From NCBI RefSeq assembly GCF_932274485.2, contig NC_065884.2:39761540-39825539 (forward strand): 64,000 bases of DNA, read 5' to 3'. Below are positions 13,001 to 25,000 of this stretch, in pieces (positions within the stretch are counted from its first letter, which is position 1; each line of letters opens with the position of its first letter). This DNA is from Patella vulgata. Its lineage: Eukaryota > Mollusca > Gastropoda > Patellidae. Under the pieces are notes generated by a model, which saw only the letters and a program-made list of their open reading frames with translations, searched no databases and was not told the DNA's origin. The position numbers were made by a program, and so were the translations under genes.

Positions 13001-16000
13001 AGGGCTAAATTTTTAATAAAAGGTCATCTCAAGGTCACGTGGGCCACAGGGTCAAGTTCAAGGTCAAAGTAAATTTTTGGGGGTAAAAACATGTTACAAA
13101 AGATTAGTTTTTTAAAGGAGCAGGTCAATATCCCATAGGTTTCTCCTTTAAAAATAACATTTTTATGTTTTAGGTTTAATTTTAGTGTTTTGTTTTTTTT
13201 TATAAACGTGGGGCATCAGCCATTATGGGGCTACAAAGAGTGTTAAAATGGACACAAAAATTATTTTTGAATTGAAATATATCCAAAAGCCTTTATTGTC
13301 CTATGAATGTTTTTGTATTTTAGAGACAATATGTAGGTAGTCTTGCAATATCACAAAAGAAAATTATGGGATACCCAAGGCTTTTGGAGAAAATGACCAT
13401 TGAAAAAAGCTCGAAAATTCATTTTCGCGCACTTTTGAGCCACGACACTTTGGTAAGCCAAAGGTATCCAACAGGTTTTTCACTATTTTTCATCTCTACT
13501 CATAGCAGCTAACAAGAACCACCCAAATAACCTATGGGTAACCATGTACTTTGTTGTAATTTTTCAGTTAAAGTTCTCCAAAAGCTGTTTTTGAAAATTT
13601 GGGTCAATTTTCAAAATCTCATATCTCGGCAACTGACAAAAATAATGATTTCTTTTTTTTAGAATTGTGATTGTAGTACTAAATGGTACAATATGTTGAA
13701 AAATTAGAGAATTTGAAGGTTGTCACTAAAGAAAGTCTTGATTTTTGCCTGAATCTTACAGAAAGTGGCTCTAAAGTAATGGTGATCAAGGCTAGCCGGA
13801 AATTTCAACCGCTTAGTTCTCAGTTCTTAGTGGATCAATTTGAATGAAATTTTCAGCAAATTGCCTTTACATTATCTAGTTTTTATCTGTTATTATAGTG
13901 CGAACTGCCAAATCGTTATCGAATTTCCCATGATGTATCTTTAATCAGATTTTAGTGTATTATAAATGTTCCATTACCGAAAAAAGTAAAAACATGCGAC
14001 AACTCTTGTTGACTGCCCGGACAATTGAGCTGCTACTGTGGACGTATGTTTCATTGCCTGGCAACCTATCTTTTTATCATTAAACATCAAAACCTACAAA
14101 ATAATGCTTATTCCACAATTTCTACCCGAAAAGCCGATGGATGGGAATTATGTAACAAACCGAATCGGACTAGACATGTTGTTAATAGCGTTATTCTGTT
14201 GGTTTGAATTTGTAAACTTAAAGTAGCTAAGTCTTTAACTCAATATCATCCACGGTCTTCGACATTGAAAACATAAATTATTTGTCAATTTAAATCAACA
14301 TTGATGTTATCTTACCGGGAAAAGATGGACTTCTGATATCCAATGGTACATGAATCGCGTATTTCACTGAACATAACTGATTTCAAATTAGAGTAAAAAA
14401 GGGAAAAGATTGAATGTAAATCAGTTTATATACATTCATATTAAATTATTAAGTGTTGCAACCCATTTGTGTCAATTTCTGGGTCCCAAATATTTGCGAT
14501 TTAGCTCCTTTAATGTTATAGTGTGTAGACAGTTTATCTCACCTGTGCTTTTTCATGGGAAACCTTCTCTTAATCATTGATAATTGTCTAAATATTGTAT
14601 GAATTATAACCTTAATGGATAAGCTCCAATAATTTAAAAAAAAAAAATTTCAGGCATGTTTGAGTTGCAGTAATGTAGCATGTGGTCGTTTAAACAATGA
14701 ACATGCTCTGAATCATTTCGATGATAAAAAGGTAAGTACCAGTATTGTAAAACAATATTATGTATATTATGCAATAAACGCAGGGGACTATTAAAATGGG
14801 TTCGTCTGTCTGTCTGTCCGTCCGTCCGTCCATCCGTGACACTTTTTGGGACACAATAACTCTCTTTCTAATTGACCTAGAATGTTCAAACTTGGTGCAG
14901 GTGTTTATTAGGTCAGTGCCTTCATGGAGTTCGAAGATAAGCATTTTCTGCTTAGGGTAAGCAGAGATAAGCAATTTGATTGGTTGATGCTTTGGGACAC
15001 GATAACTTTAGTTCTAATTAAGTGAGAGTGATGAAACTTGGTGTAGTTTCATTACATCAATACCTTGACTAAGTTCGATGTTGAGCATTTTCTGCTCAGG
15101 GTAAGCAGAGCGATAAGCAATTTGATTGGCTGAGACTTTGGAACACAATTACTCTTCTTCTTATTGAGCCAGAATGTTCAAACGTGGTGTAGGTGTTTAT
15201 TAAGACAATGCCTTGATGGAGGTCGAAGATGAGCATTTCCTGCTTAGGGTAAGCAGAGATAAGCAATTTGATTGGTTGATGCTTTGGGACACGATAACTT
15301 TAGTTCTAATTAAGTGAGAGTGAGGACACTTGGTGTATAGCTTTGTTACATGAATACCTTGACTAAGTTTGATAATGAACATTTTTTGCTGAGGGTAATC
15401 AGAGTGATGAGCAATTTGATTGGTCAACAGTTTGGAACACAATAACTCTCCTTCTAATTGAGGTAGAATTTTCAAACTTGGCGTAGGTGTCTATTAGGTA
15501 AATGTTTAAATTTGATGTACCGGTAGATGTTCATTAGGTGAATGTTTAAACTTGATGTAGATGTTCATTAGGTGAATGTCTTGACTGAGTTCAATGATTA
15601 ATATTTCGAGTTGACGCTAAGCAGAGCTAATCGATTTCATTTGTCGATGGTTTGGGACAAGATAATCTTGATTCTATCTGATAGAGAGTGATGAAACTTA
15701 GTGTAATGTTTAATTGCTTGATACTTTTGAAAAAAATAAATGTGCGATTAATTAATATGTGTCATCTTTTTATTTTGGTATTTCGGCAAAGGAACATCAG
15801 CCTCACTGTTGGCTTGTTATGCTTATATTTGCCCTGTAACTAGAACAAAAAAGTATGTGGTATATAGTTAGCTAAATCAATGAACAAAAGTTCTTAAAGA
15901 TGCATTATGGGAGATTTTTGATAGAGAGCTGGCCATTCTTGCTATAATAGTTCAAAAATAGATGATGAAAGAAGAATATATTGAAAATTTCAGTCAAATT

Positions 16001-19000
16001 ACTTTATTCTGCTGAACAAAATTATCGCCATTGTAATTTTTGACTAGAAATAGGAGTCAACTATCTCTCTTCCTCCTATAAGAATGGCCGATCGTTTGAT
16101 TGACAGGTGTTAACCCTACCTACATAATCTCGAGTAACGTTTTCAATGGCTGTGGTACCGTTAGCATATTCTGTTTGAGACGGGGTTGCAATTCAATTCG
16201 TATCACATTTATTTTTACTACAAATTAAAAATAAAACTTTTAATATATAATTAAGAAGCGAAAGTTTGAAAGAAATAGACCAAATCAATGAGGAATAATT
16301 ATAGCCGACTTCTTGTTAGCCTGTGTGTACTATTGTACTTTAACTGGTAGGCCTACGTATTAAACTCCCGAAGCAGACAAATAGGAAACAGTGATCCAAT
16401 GGGGCTACAATTCAACTGGGGTGATGTTAGCTGCGATGTTTATCAATTTCCATAATTTTTCTGGAAACGCAAGTGACAAAAGAGCGTATAATACTGACAT
16501 CCAAACTCTCATTTTAACCACAACTAAATATAATATCAAGGCCGTATATATCAAACTTTCAATCAAATTGACTGACATGCGGTCTTGCTCAACAGCGGCC
16601 TCGCTTCATACACTCTATCATTTAGCCTCGATCTAAAATTTCCCCGAGTATGACGTCAACGTAACTGTTAATCTCTGCTTACGACGCCATTTTAGAATTT
16701 AATCAATCAATGAAATCCTGTTTAAATCCAAGCCGAATCCAAGCCATCTGGGGTCTACAGAGTTGATTTTGTTCTTGTTGTGTAAATAAAGAGCTAATTT
16801 ATAATTTCTATGACATCTGAAGCCTAAATAAAGACTTGCAATAATCAGATTTAGCTCTTGCATAATATATGTTTAAATAGATGGTAATCATTGTCCTTGC
16901 TAACATCACACTGATAAGACGTCTAGTTTCTAATAATAACATATGGCCGGGTAAGTTTATTTATGACTGACTGTAACATCATTGCTTGAATTTGAAAATA
17001 TCTACATGTATTAAAACAAGGTTATGTAATTGCTATTGAGAAATAGACATAAATATCTGGATTTAGTATAGGGCAATTCCACGGTAACGTACGTACATTT
17101 TGAACTTGTCACATTTTTATCACTTCCAATATTATCTAACCATGAATAACTAACTGTTTGAGTTTTTGTCCTCCGCCTTTCTAAGAAAGCAGGGGACTAT
17201 TAAAATGGGTTCATCTGTCTGTCTGTTCGTCCGTCTGTCTGTCCGTCACACTTTTTGGGACACAATAACTCTCAGGACTTCTAATTGAGCTAGAATCCCC
17301 AAACTTGGTGTAGGTGTTTATTAGTTCAATGTCTTGATGGAGTTCGAAGATGAACATTTTCTGCCTAGGGTAAACAGAGATAAGCAATTTGATTGGTTGG
17401 TGCTTTGGGACATGATAACTTTCGTCTTTAGTTCTAATTAAGTGAGAGTGATGAAATTTGGTGTATAGTTTTATTACATCAATACCTTGACTAAGTTCGA
17501 TAATGAGCATTTTCTGCTCAGGGTAAGCAGAATGATAAGCAATTTGATTGATCGAGACTTTAGAACACAATAACTCTCATTCTAATTGAGATAGAAAAAT
17601 GTTCACACTTGGCAATTGGCATAGGTGTCTATTTGGCTTTGGGACACGATAACTTTAGTTCTAATGTGAGAGTGAGGACACTTGGTGTATACATGTAGTT
17701 TTATCACATCATTACCTTGACTAAGTTCGATAATGAGCATTTTCTGTTCAGGATAAGCAATTTGATTGGTCGAGACTTTGGAACACAATAGCTCTCTTTC
17801 TAATTGAGGTAGAATGTTCAAACTTGGTTTATCACCTAACGAATGTCTTGAAGGAGTTCGATGATAAACATTGTCAGCTTACTATAAGCAGAGCTAAGCG
17901 ATCTGATTGGTTAATGCTTTGGGGCACAATAACTTTGGTTATAATTAAGCAAGAGTGATGAAACTCCCAGTATACATGTATATCGTTACCTTGACCAAGT
18001 TTGATGATGAGAATTTTCTGCTTAGGCTAAGGAGCGATAAGCAATTTGATTTGTCAAGACTTTGGAACGTAACAACTCTGCTTTTAATTCAGGTAGAGTG
18101 TTTAAAGATGGGTTCCCAGAAAAGTATTTATCGGGTGGTTATTTCCAATAAAAGTATGGCAATTTTGGTATATATGGAAAGTAGAGATATCCAATCTTAC
18201 TAGAAAAATACTGGATTCCCCGAAAAACACTCATGGAGCGTATACAGGACAAAAATGTAAGGGTTCCCCTAATCAACAGCCCGACGATTATGACCTTCTG
18301 CACGCACGATGTCAAAGGTCACAAGCGAACATTGAGCGCTTGATGTACAAGTTGATAAACTTTATGAAGAGTTAGACGTACAATGCTTTCTGAGATTAAA
18401 ATGACAGAAAAAGACGCGGGGAGTGGATAATCCGAGAATTTAATTAGGATTCGATATTTGTAATAAATAGTAAGCGATTAAAGACAACATCGTCTTATGT
18501 ATGCAATGATTTCTCCTCTGACTCCCAAGACGTGACGTAAACATGACCTGGTTTGATCGAATTTTAATATCAGGGCATTCCTTCGCAATTACAATGTTTG
18601 AAAAGGATTTGAAGCATAATTATGACAAATTAATTAGTTTGAATATGTTTTTGGTCCATATATACCATTAAATCACCCAGTTTGTACGCGGGAACCCATC
18701 TTTAAACTTGATATAAATGTTCATTAGGTGAATGTCTTGACTTAGTTCAATGATTAACATTTTGAGCTAAAGCTAAGCTGAGCTAAGCAATTTCATTGGT
18801 CGATGCTTTTGGACAAGATAACTTTGATTCTATCTAATAGAAAGTGATGAAACTTAGTGTATAGTTGATAATCAGTTTGATTGCTTAATACTTTTGAAAA
18901 AAGAAATGTGCGATTAATTAATATTTATTTTGGGATTTCGGCGGGGGACATCAGCCTCACTGTTGGCTTGTTCATTTTTTTTGAAGACAAGTGAAGGATT

Positions 19001-22000
19001 TGCAGAATTTTATTTGATTTTTTTTACAGCTAAACCAATATTACTATTTATTTACTGTTGATCTGTATTCTACACTGCTTTAACAAAAATATCACTTTAT
19101 AATGATAAACTTTTTCTTGAAATGGTTCAATTTTTCTTGGAATAGTTCAAAGATATAAATTTAGAAACCCCATATTGTGGGGATGAAATGGCTTTTAAAG
19201 GAGACCGGGATAATCTGTACGCGTAGATAGTGATGAAGTTTCTCTCTCTAATGCTTTCATTATACTGACCTGATTAACTTCCAACAATATATTCTCTTCA
19301 AAAAAAGTAGGGGATATTCAGAAACAATACAAAACTGCGGTCAAATGCACTGCTGTTTTTATTAGAGGTAACCAGTGTATGTTAATAACAGGCCAATTGC
19401 CTACACATGAACATAAACGGTTCATATGGGCGGCTTATCTGTCGGCCCCATTTCACTCGCAAAGAGATACACTGTCAAAAGTGAAAATTGACGTTTTTGA
19501 TTTTTGTCTTAATAATGAGTAATTGCTCCACCAATTCATCGTGGCATGCTCGTAATCAACCATCCAATCACGATTTGGGGCAATCTGACCCACTCCTCTT
19601 GCAGTGCCACGGCCAATTCTTACAGTGTTGTTGGTTGATGTTGACGTCGACTAACACGTCTCCCGATCATGTCCCAGACATGCTCTATAGGGGAAAGGTC
19701 GGGACTAAATATAGCTGGCCAAGACATATGGACAATATGGTGATGCTGGAGGTAGTCATTCACGACACGAGCGCGGTGGGCACGGGCATTATCATCTTGA
19801 ATTAGGTGTCACAGCTCCATTGCCCGCGTTGGAAGAAAGTCGTTTTTTCCGGATTTGTAACCCTTTTTTAACTTAACGTCAAACAGTGGCTACTTAATCT
19901 TTTGTAATAATTTAAAAATATTTTGGAAGCAGATATTATGTTCTTTCGTTTGATATACTTTTTATATACGTGTTCGTTTTATTTATTTCATAAGCATAAG
20001 TTGAAAAACGTCAATTTGCCGTGTTTTGACGTTACGCAGAAAAATGTTGTCACGTTTTTAAATGAGGGTACCCCACTTCAAATGCTCGGCGAGGTCACTC
20101 ATTATTAATATTTCTTTTTCATGTTAATATCATTAGAAAGATAATTGAACGATCTTTCGATCGGTCGGGGTGCTTTGTTGTCATTTCAAAATACCATGCT
20201 TTTTTTTTTTAAGTTGAACACTTCAATTCACATAATCTTTTTTTGAGGAAATTTGCCAATATAGCACCCCCGACCGATCGAAAGTTTGTTTTATTGCCGT
20301 TTCGATGCTATTAAAATCAACAAAATCAGAGCATGTTAAGTGACCTCGCCGGGCATTTGAAAATGGTATACATCGGAAAATGTTTTGGAAAATAATTAAT
20401 AACGTGGTTTGGCATGTGATGACGTCATTTCATCGCGCGAAGAAAAAAATAATTTCAAGTTCCTAAGACCCATATTCACGGTAAATTACGTCTAAATGCA
20501 ACTCATTGTTCATTTATGAAATAAGCATTATGTTATATGAATAAATGACTTGCCTGAAAAGACATAATGATAGATAATTCCATTATTTTGATGCCTGATC
20601 TCGACAAGAATCCACAATGTTTACATCACGTGACTCATATTCGCGCGCTTTTATCGAAGGGAAATTTCCTCTCGTTTCAGCTCCAATTACACACGCCTTT
20701 ACGTTTAACACCAAATATTTTTCAACCGTTAAAAAATTTCCAAACATAGACAAGTATTTCAATGTTCTGAATTACTTAATTCTCTGTTGTTCATGCCTCA
20801 TTTGAAGTATTTAATGTGCACACGAATGAAATTAAAATCGGAAAATATCAACACGGTATGGGAGAATCATTTCCGGTTGCGACTTGTATTCGTCTGAAGG
20901 AACGGACTTACGGATAAAAGTAACATGATTTCTGACCATTGTAATACCCAAATAAAGTTGGAATGGCAAAAGAATTAACACCAACAAAAAATAATTTAAA
21001 TAATGGCTCAAATTCTGGAATTTCCGTTGACGATTTACAACATTTCGTTTGAGATTTATATATATATATATTGCCGTGGTAAGTCAATAAAATGGCCGTA
21101 CAGTTACAAAGGCAATTTATTCAATATTTTATCATAATATATCGGTTTTCATACTTCATTGTAATTTTGGGAAAATACATGTATTTAACACCAAATTTTA
21201 TTTGTTAGCCAGTAAAAAACAAATTGATATAAAATTGCATTTTTGGGGTTTGTTTTTCGTTTTGGTTGCTGACAACAAAATATATGTTAAATATACAAAA
21301 GTAAAGATATGTAATTTTTAATATTCACAAAATTCTGGACTTGTAAACAAAATTCACTTCAAGATTTCAATTTCTTCATATTTCATTTACAGTATGTCTT
21401 AATACCAGCGAAATAAATGGGCAATTTGCTACTGCGGAATTTTTTCAAAAGGGAACCTCTTTCCAGCTCTTGAGAGAAGACATATTTATAAAGATTTTGA
21501 TTTTATTTATTTTTTAAAATCTTGCCCAATAGCTTCTGATTTTAGATAATACAATTATCAATATTGATGTCATAATTTTTGAAAAATAATGATTTTTTAA
21601 AAAAAATATAGTGGTTGCTATGGTAACCACTCAAACTCCTTAATATTTTGCTCAAACTTATACAATCCATATCATTTGACATTATATGGGTTTCAAATAT
21701 TTTAAAATGCTTATTTTTAAATGTGGTGATCACTTTTTGGGTCATGGTAAACAGCGTTGAAAATGGTCAAAAATTGCATTTTTTCCATTTTGGTTGCTAT
21801 GACAACCAAAATTGATAATATATGGCGGCTTAAAAATATGTAATTTTAAAAATTCACAAACTTTTTGACATATTCCCATAATTTCACTTGTGTATCTCCA
21901 TTCCTTCTTATTTTACTATTGACCCCAAAAACGCCCCAAAAATAGGCAATTGTGTGCCGCGGAAAATTGTTCAAAAATGAACATATATTCAGCTTTTGAG

Positions 22001-25000
22001 AGAAGGCATTTAGATATTTTTACTATTTTTTTTTTCTGTTTATCTTACTTGATATCTACTGACTTTAAAATGCATAACAACCAGGTTCAATATTTCAGAT
22101 ATAACATGGACAAGACCATTTTTAATGAAAAAATTGACCAAAATCACTTTGACAAAATGGAATTTTTGAGAAAACCTATGTATTTTGGAGTTGCTGGGGA
22201 AATCGGAGTAATTGTTACACAAATGTGAAAATCGAAACATAATTAGCCTTAAAGTTGTATTTCATGAATTTACATCTACATTTTTGATAGTTTCGATACG
22301 AAATGAAATATGGCATCGCAAAAAACACCAAAAGTGACTTTTTCAAGGTGTTGAAAAACCTTTCTTCTGCGAAAAGTCAAATATCACAACTTTGAGCCTC
22401 CATAAAAAAAAAAATTTTCATCCGATTTTGAATCTGTAAAAAGTTTTGTGAGAAGAATGATGAGATCTACTTGAAAAACTAATAAAATCAAATGTATAAT
22501 CATAATCTCAAAATCACCTTTTCCACCTACTTGAATGAAAGATGAAACGTCGACCTGCACGTTGAGCCTTTGAACAATATTCAAGTCCGTTCTGCCATTC
22601 ATGGTGATTCCTCCCCACACCATAACAGACCCACGCCCAAATCTGGCATGCATGCTGTCTGATGTTAACGTTAGCATGGTGCTCATTTACACGCCTGCAA
22701 ACGCGAGCACGCTTATCGGTGAAATCCAGAGTAAATCTTGACTCATCTTAGAACATTACACGCGCCCATCGACGATTACCCCAATTTCTATGCTGCCAAT
22801 ACCATTGACCCCTGTTTGCCATGTGCTGACGAGTGAATGGAGGCACAACACGCAGTTGTCGCACATGCAAATGGGCTGCATGTAGCCAATTTCTAATCGT
22901 TTGGGGTGTAACTCGAATTCCTGTAACTTGGTACAAGTTTACAGAAAGCTGATTGGCCGTTTGTCCTCGATTAAGCATGTTGGCTACAGTACTGCTAGCT
23001 GTGTAGAACCCATTTGAAGCATGCTAATAGCACATAGACGCTCATCATGTTGAAGACGTCTCATTGCAAATTAAATGTAACAAACAGTAAATCTTATGCA
23101 AGAACCGATAGGAAAGCAAACATGGATAGGATAAACCAGCAGGCGGCATGACTATTTATAATATCACAACCTGCATACACTGGTGATAGGGTATCATTTA
23201 GAATGGGGTTTTTGGCGCTGGAAAATATGGATATAGTTTACTTTCAAAACGTTGTTCGATAATTGATAAAAATCGTTTAAGAATTACAAAAATGGTTTAG
23301 TTAGTACTATGGCTTACTTTAATGGTAACAGGTTTAGTTTCTCCTATAAATGGATGACCCGTTCACTTATCTACGCCGTTTACTTATTAGACGAGCCGTT
23401 TACTTTCCCTGAGATACGTTGGAAAATCAACACACAGTTAATTTATCTACGGTGTTGAACTATTAGATGAACCTTTTAATTTCCTGCGAGCCGTTTATCC
23501 GATTGGTTCATTTTGATTACAATTATTTACATATAAGTACGAATAAAAAAGTTGAATATAAAAAAATGCACACCCATAGATGATCACCTTACCGTGGTTG
23601 TAGTATTATTTATTATCCATTATCCTATAAAATTAGTATTCAACCATTGACAAATACATCCAAAATCGGCATAGGCGTACGGACCCGATGACAGTTAGGG
23701 AGGGCAGAACCCGAAATGCCCGAAAAAATTTCGGGTTTACAGAGAGCACCAGTTTTCCTTGACAGGCGAAGAGAGCGGAGCTTACCTTGCCCCCCACCCT
23801 CACCCCCCTCAAAAAATTTTTTGGGAATATTTGACGGCTGCAAACACATTTTCCTGCTATTTCAGCCCGTGAACAAAGTAACTTCAAAGTGGTCTAATAT
23901 TAACGTGGCTGACTCTAATTCCAATCAATCGTTTACAGTCCCCGAAGACGGGGCCGTTGGGAGAAAATTTTGAAATTTTAACTGCCGCAAACGCGTTTTT
24001 CCTGCTATTCCAGCCTGTGAATACAGCAACTTCAATTTGGTCCAATATAGCCTACCTGGCTGACCGGAATTCCAAACAACCAATCAATCGTCGCTGGGTT
24101 CAGGGTTATACCCTTCCGGAGAAAATTTTGAAAATTTAACCACCGCAAATGCGTTTACTGCCTGTGTAAACTCCAAAAGTATCCAATGGTTTTGTAACCG
24201 AAATCCCACTCTGAATCCCAACCATCCAATCAGACTGTTGCAGCTGCATTCACAAATAATAATAGATGCCCGAAAAATGTCGCACAAAGTAGATTGGCTC
24301 CAGACAATATGTTTTAATCCATAGTCAACTCAGTACAAATTCGTGGTATTCAATTAAAAGAAAAGTAAAATTAGTGTTATATTAGGGCTCGATAACAGTA
24401 AGGGAAGCAAAACTAAAAATGCCTGAAATAATTTCTGGTTTACAGACAGCGGCGCCGGTTTTCTTCGAGAGGTGAAGAAGCGGAACTGACCTTGTATGGC
24501 CCCCCCCCCCCAAGAAAATTTTGGAATATTTGACAGCCGCAAACACTTTTTCCTGCTATTCCAGCCCGTAAAATTAGTGTTTTATTAGATTTTGGGCACT
24601 TTATTTTGCCAAGTAGATGAAATAAAAAATTTTTTTTCACTTTACCCGTCTGCCCGAAAATTCAGCTTGCCCAAAAGTTAGGGGGGCAGCTGGCTCGTAC
24701 GCCTATGAAAATCGGTAAATTACTCCCAGGTAATTATACAATTGGAAATCGGTAAATCACGTCCCAGGTAATTATACAATTGGAAATCGGTAAATCACAT
24801 TCCAGGTAATGTATCTTTTTTAAATCACAAATCAATTAACATAGTCTTCCATCTGTACACATGGCAAGAAGTCAACCTCACAATGGCAGTGCGATAATCT
24901 TGCGAGACTGTTACACTGTCAATCTCTATAGACAAGCTGTCACCCATTTTCAGATAGGATTATCGGATTGGCTTCAAGCAGGAAATAGGCTTCAATGATG

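Larger units (their letters stand above)
5624..13771 (+). mobile_element. F1: 8.1 kb fold-back-like element with long inverted arms, TTAA-flanked
   Basis: The left end GAGCCACTTTCTGTAAGAAT follows TTAA (5620-5623). The right end is its inverted copy ending GGCTC at 13771, followed by TAAA (a decayed TTAA). The arms are about 1.6-1.9 kb (5624 to about 7505 and about 12206 to 13771) and match nearly end to end in opposite orientation. The centre has no recognisable transposase, so the element is non-autonomous. It contains a SINE in the left arm only and a LINE in the centre. A second copy, F2, lies inverted at 27019-30818. TTAA suggests piggyBac-type integration, but the termini are not classical piggyBac ones. 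Confidence 0.82.
19803..22529. mobile_element. 2.7 kb insertion in Tc1 copy 1 with TAGGTG ends
   Basis: It starts TAGGTGTCAC and ends CACCTA, and is flanked by CTTGAAT at 19796-19802 and 22530-22536. Tc1 copy 2 shows the uninterrupted site. A 7-8 bp duplication and TA-type ends suggest a hAT-like non-autonomous element, but no transposase was seen. It contains a long imperfect inverted repeat (20050-20375) and a direct duplication (21226-21500 and 21768-22045). Confidence 0.7.
19509..23064 (-). pseudogene. Tc1-like transposase, interrupted and decayed
   Basis: It starts [10 protein letters not shown] at 23064. The helix-turn-helix part is damaged by stops and a frame change around 22980. The catalytic region reads [10 protein letters not shown] and [19 protein letters not shown], and after the insertion [16 protein letters not shown] and SPIEHVWDM (the E of the DD34E triad), ending IGGAITHY at 19509. 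The family is DD34E Tc1 and normally about 340 aa; this copy is not functional. Confidence 0.82.
19291..23175 (-). mobile_element. Tc1/mariner copy 1, split by a 2.7 kb insertion
   Basis: The left terminus TTCTCTTCAAAAAAAGTAGG follows TA and matches the terminus of copy 2 at 43506. The right end (CACAACCTGCATACACTG) matches the inside of the copy 2 terminus and is truncated or rearranged. The transposase reads on the minus strand. The insertion at 19803-22529 cuts it. Confidence 0.82.

Noticed and set aside
5624-13771. F1 as a Polinton or other capsid-bearing element because of its size and long inverted ends
   Set aside because: No polymerase, integrase, protease or capsid reading frame is present, the flank is TTAA rather than a 6-bp duplication, and the only large coding frame belongs to an inserted LINE.
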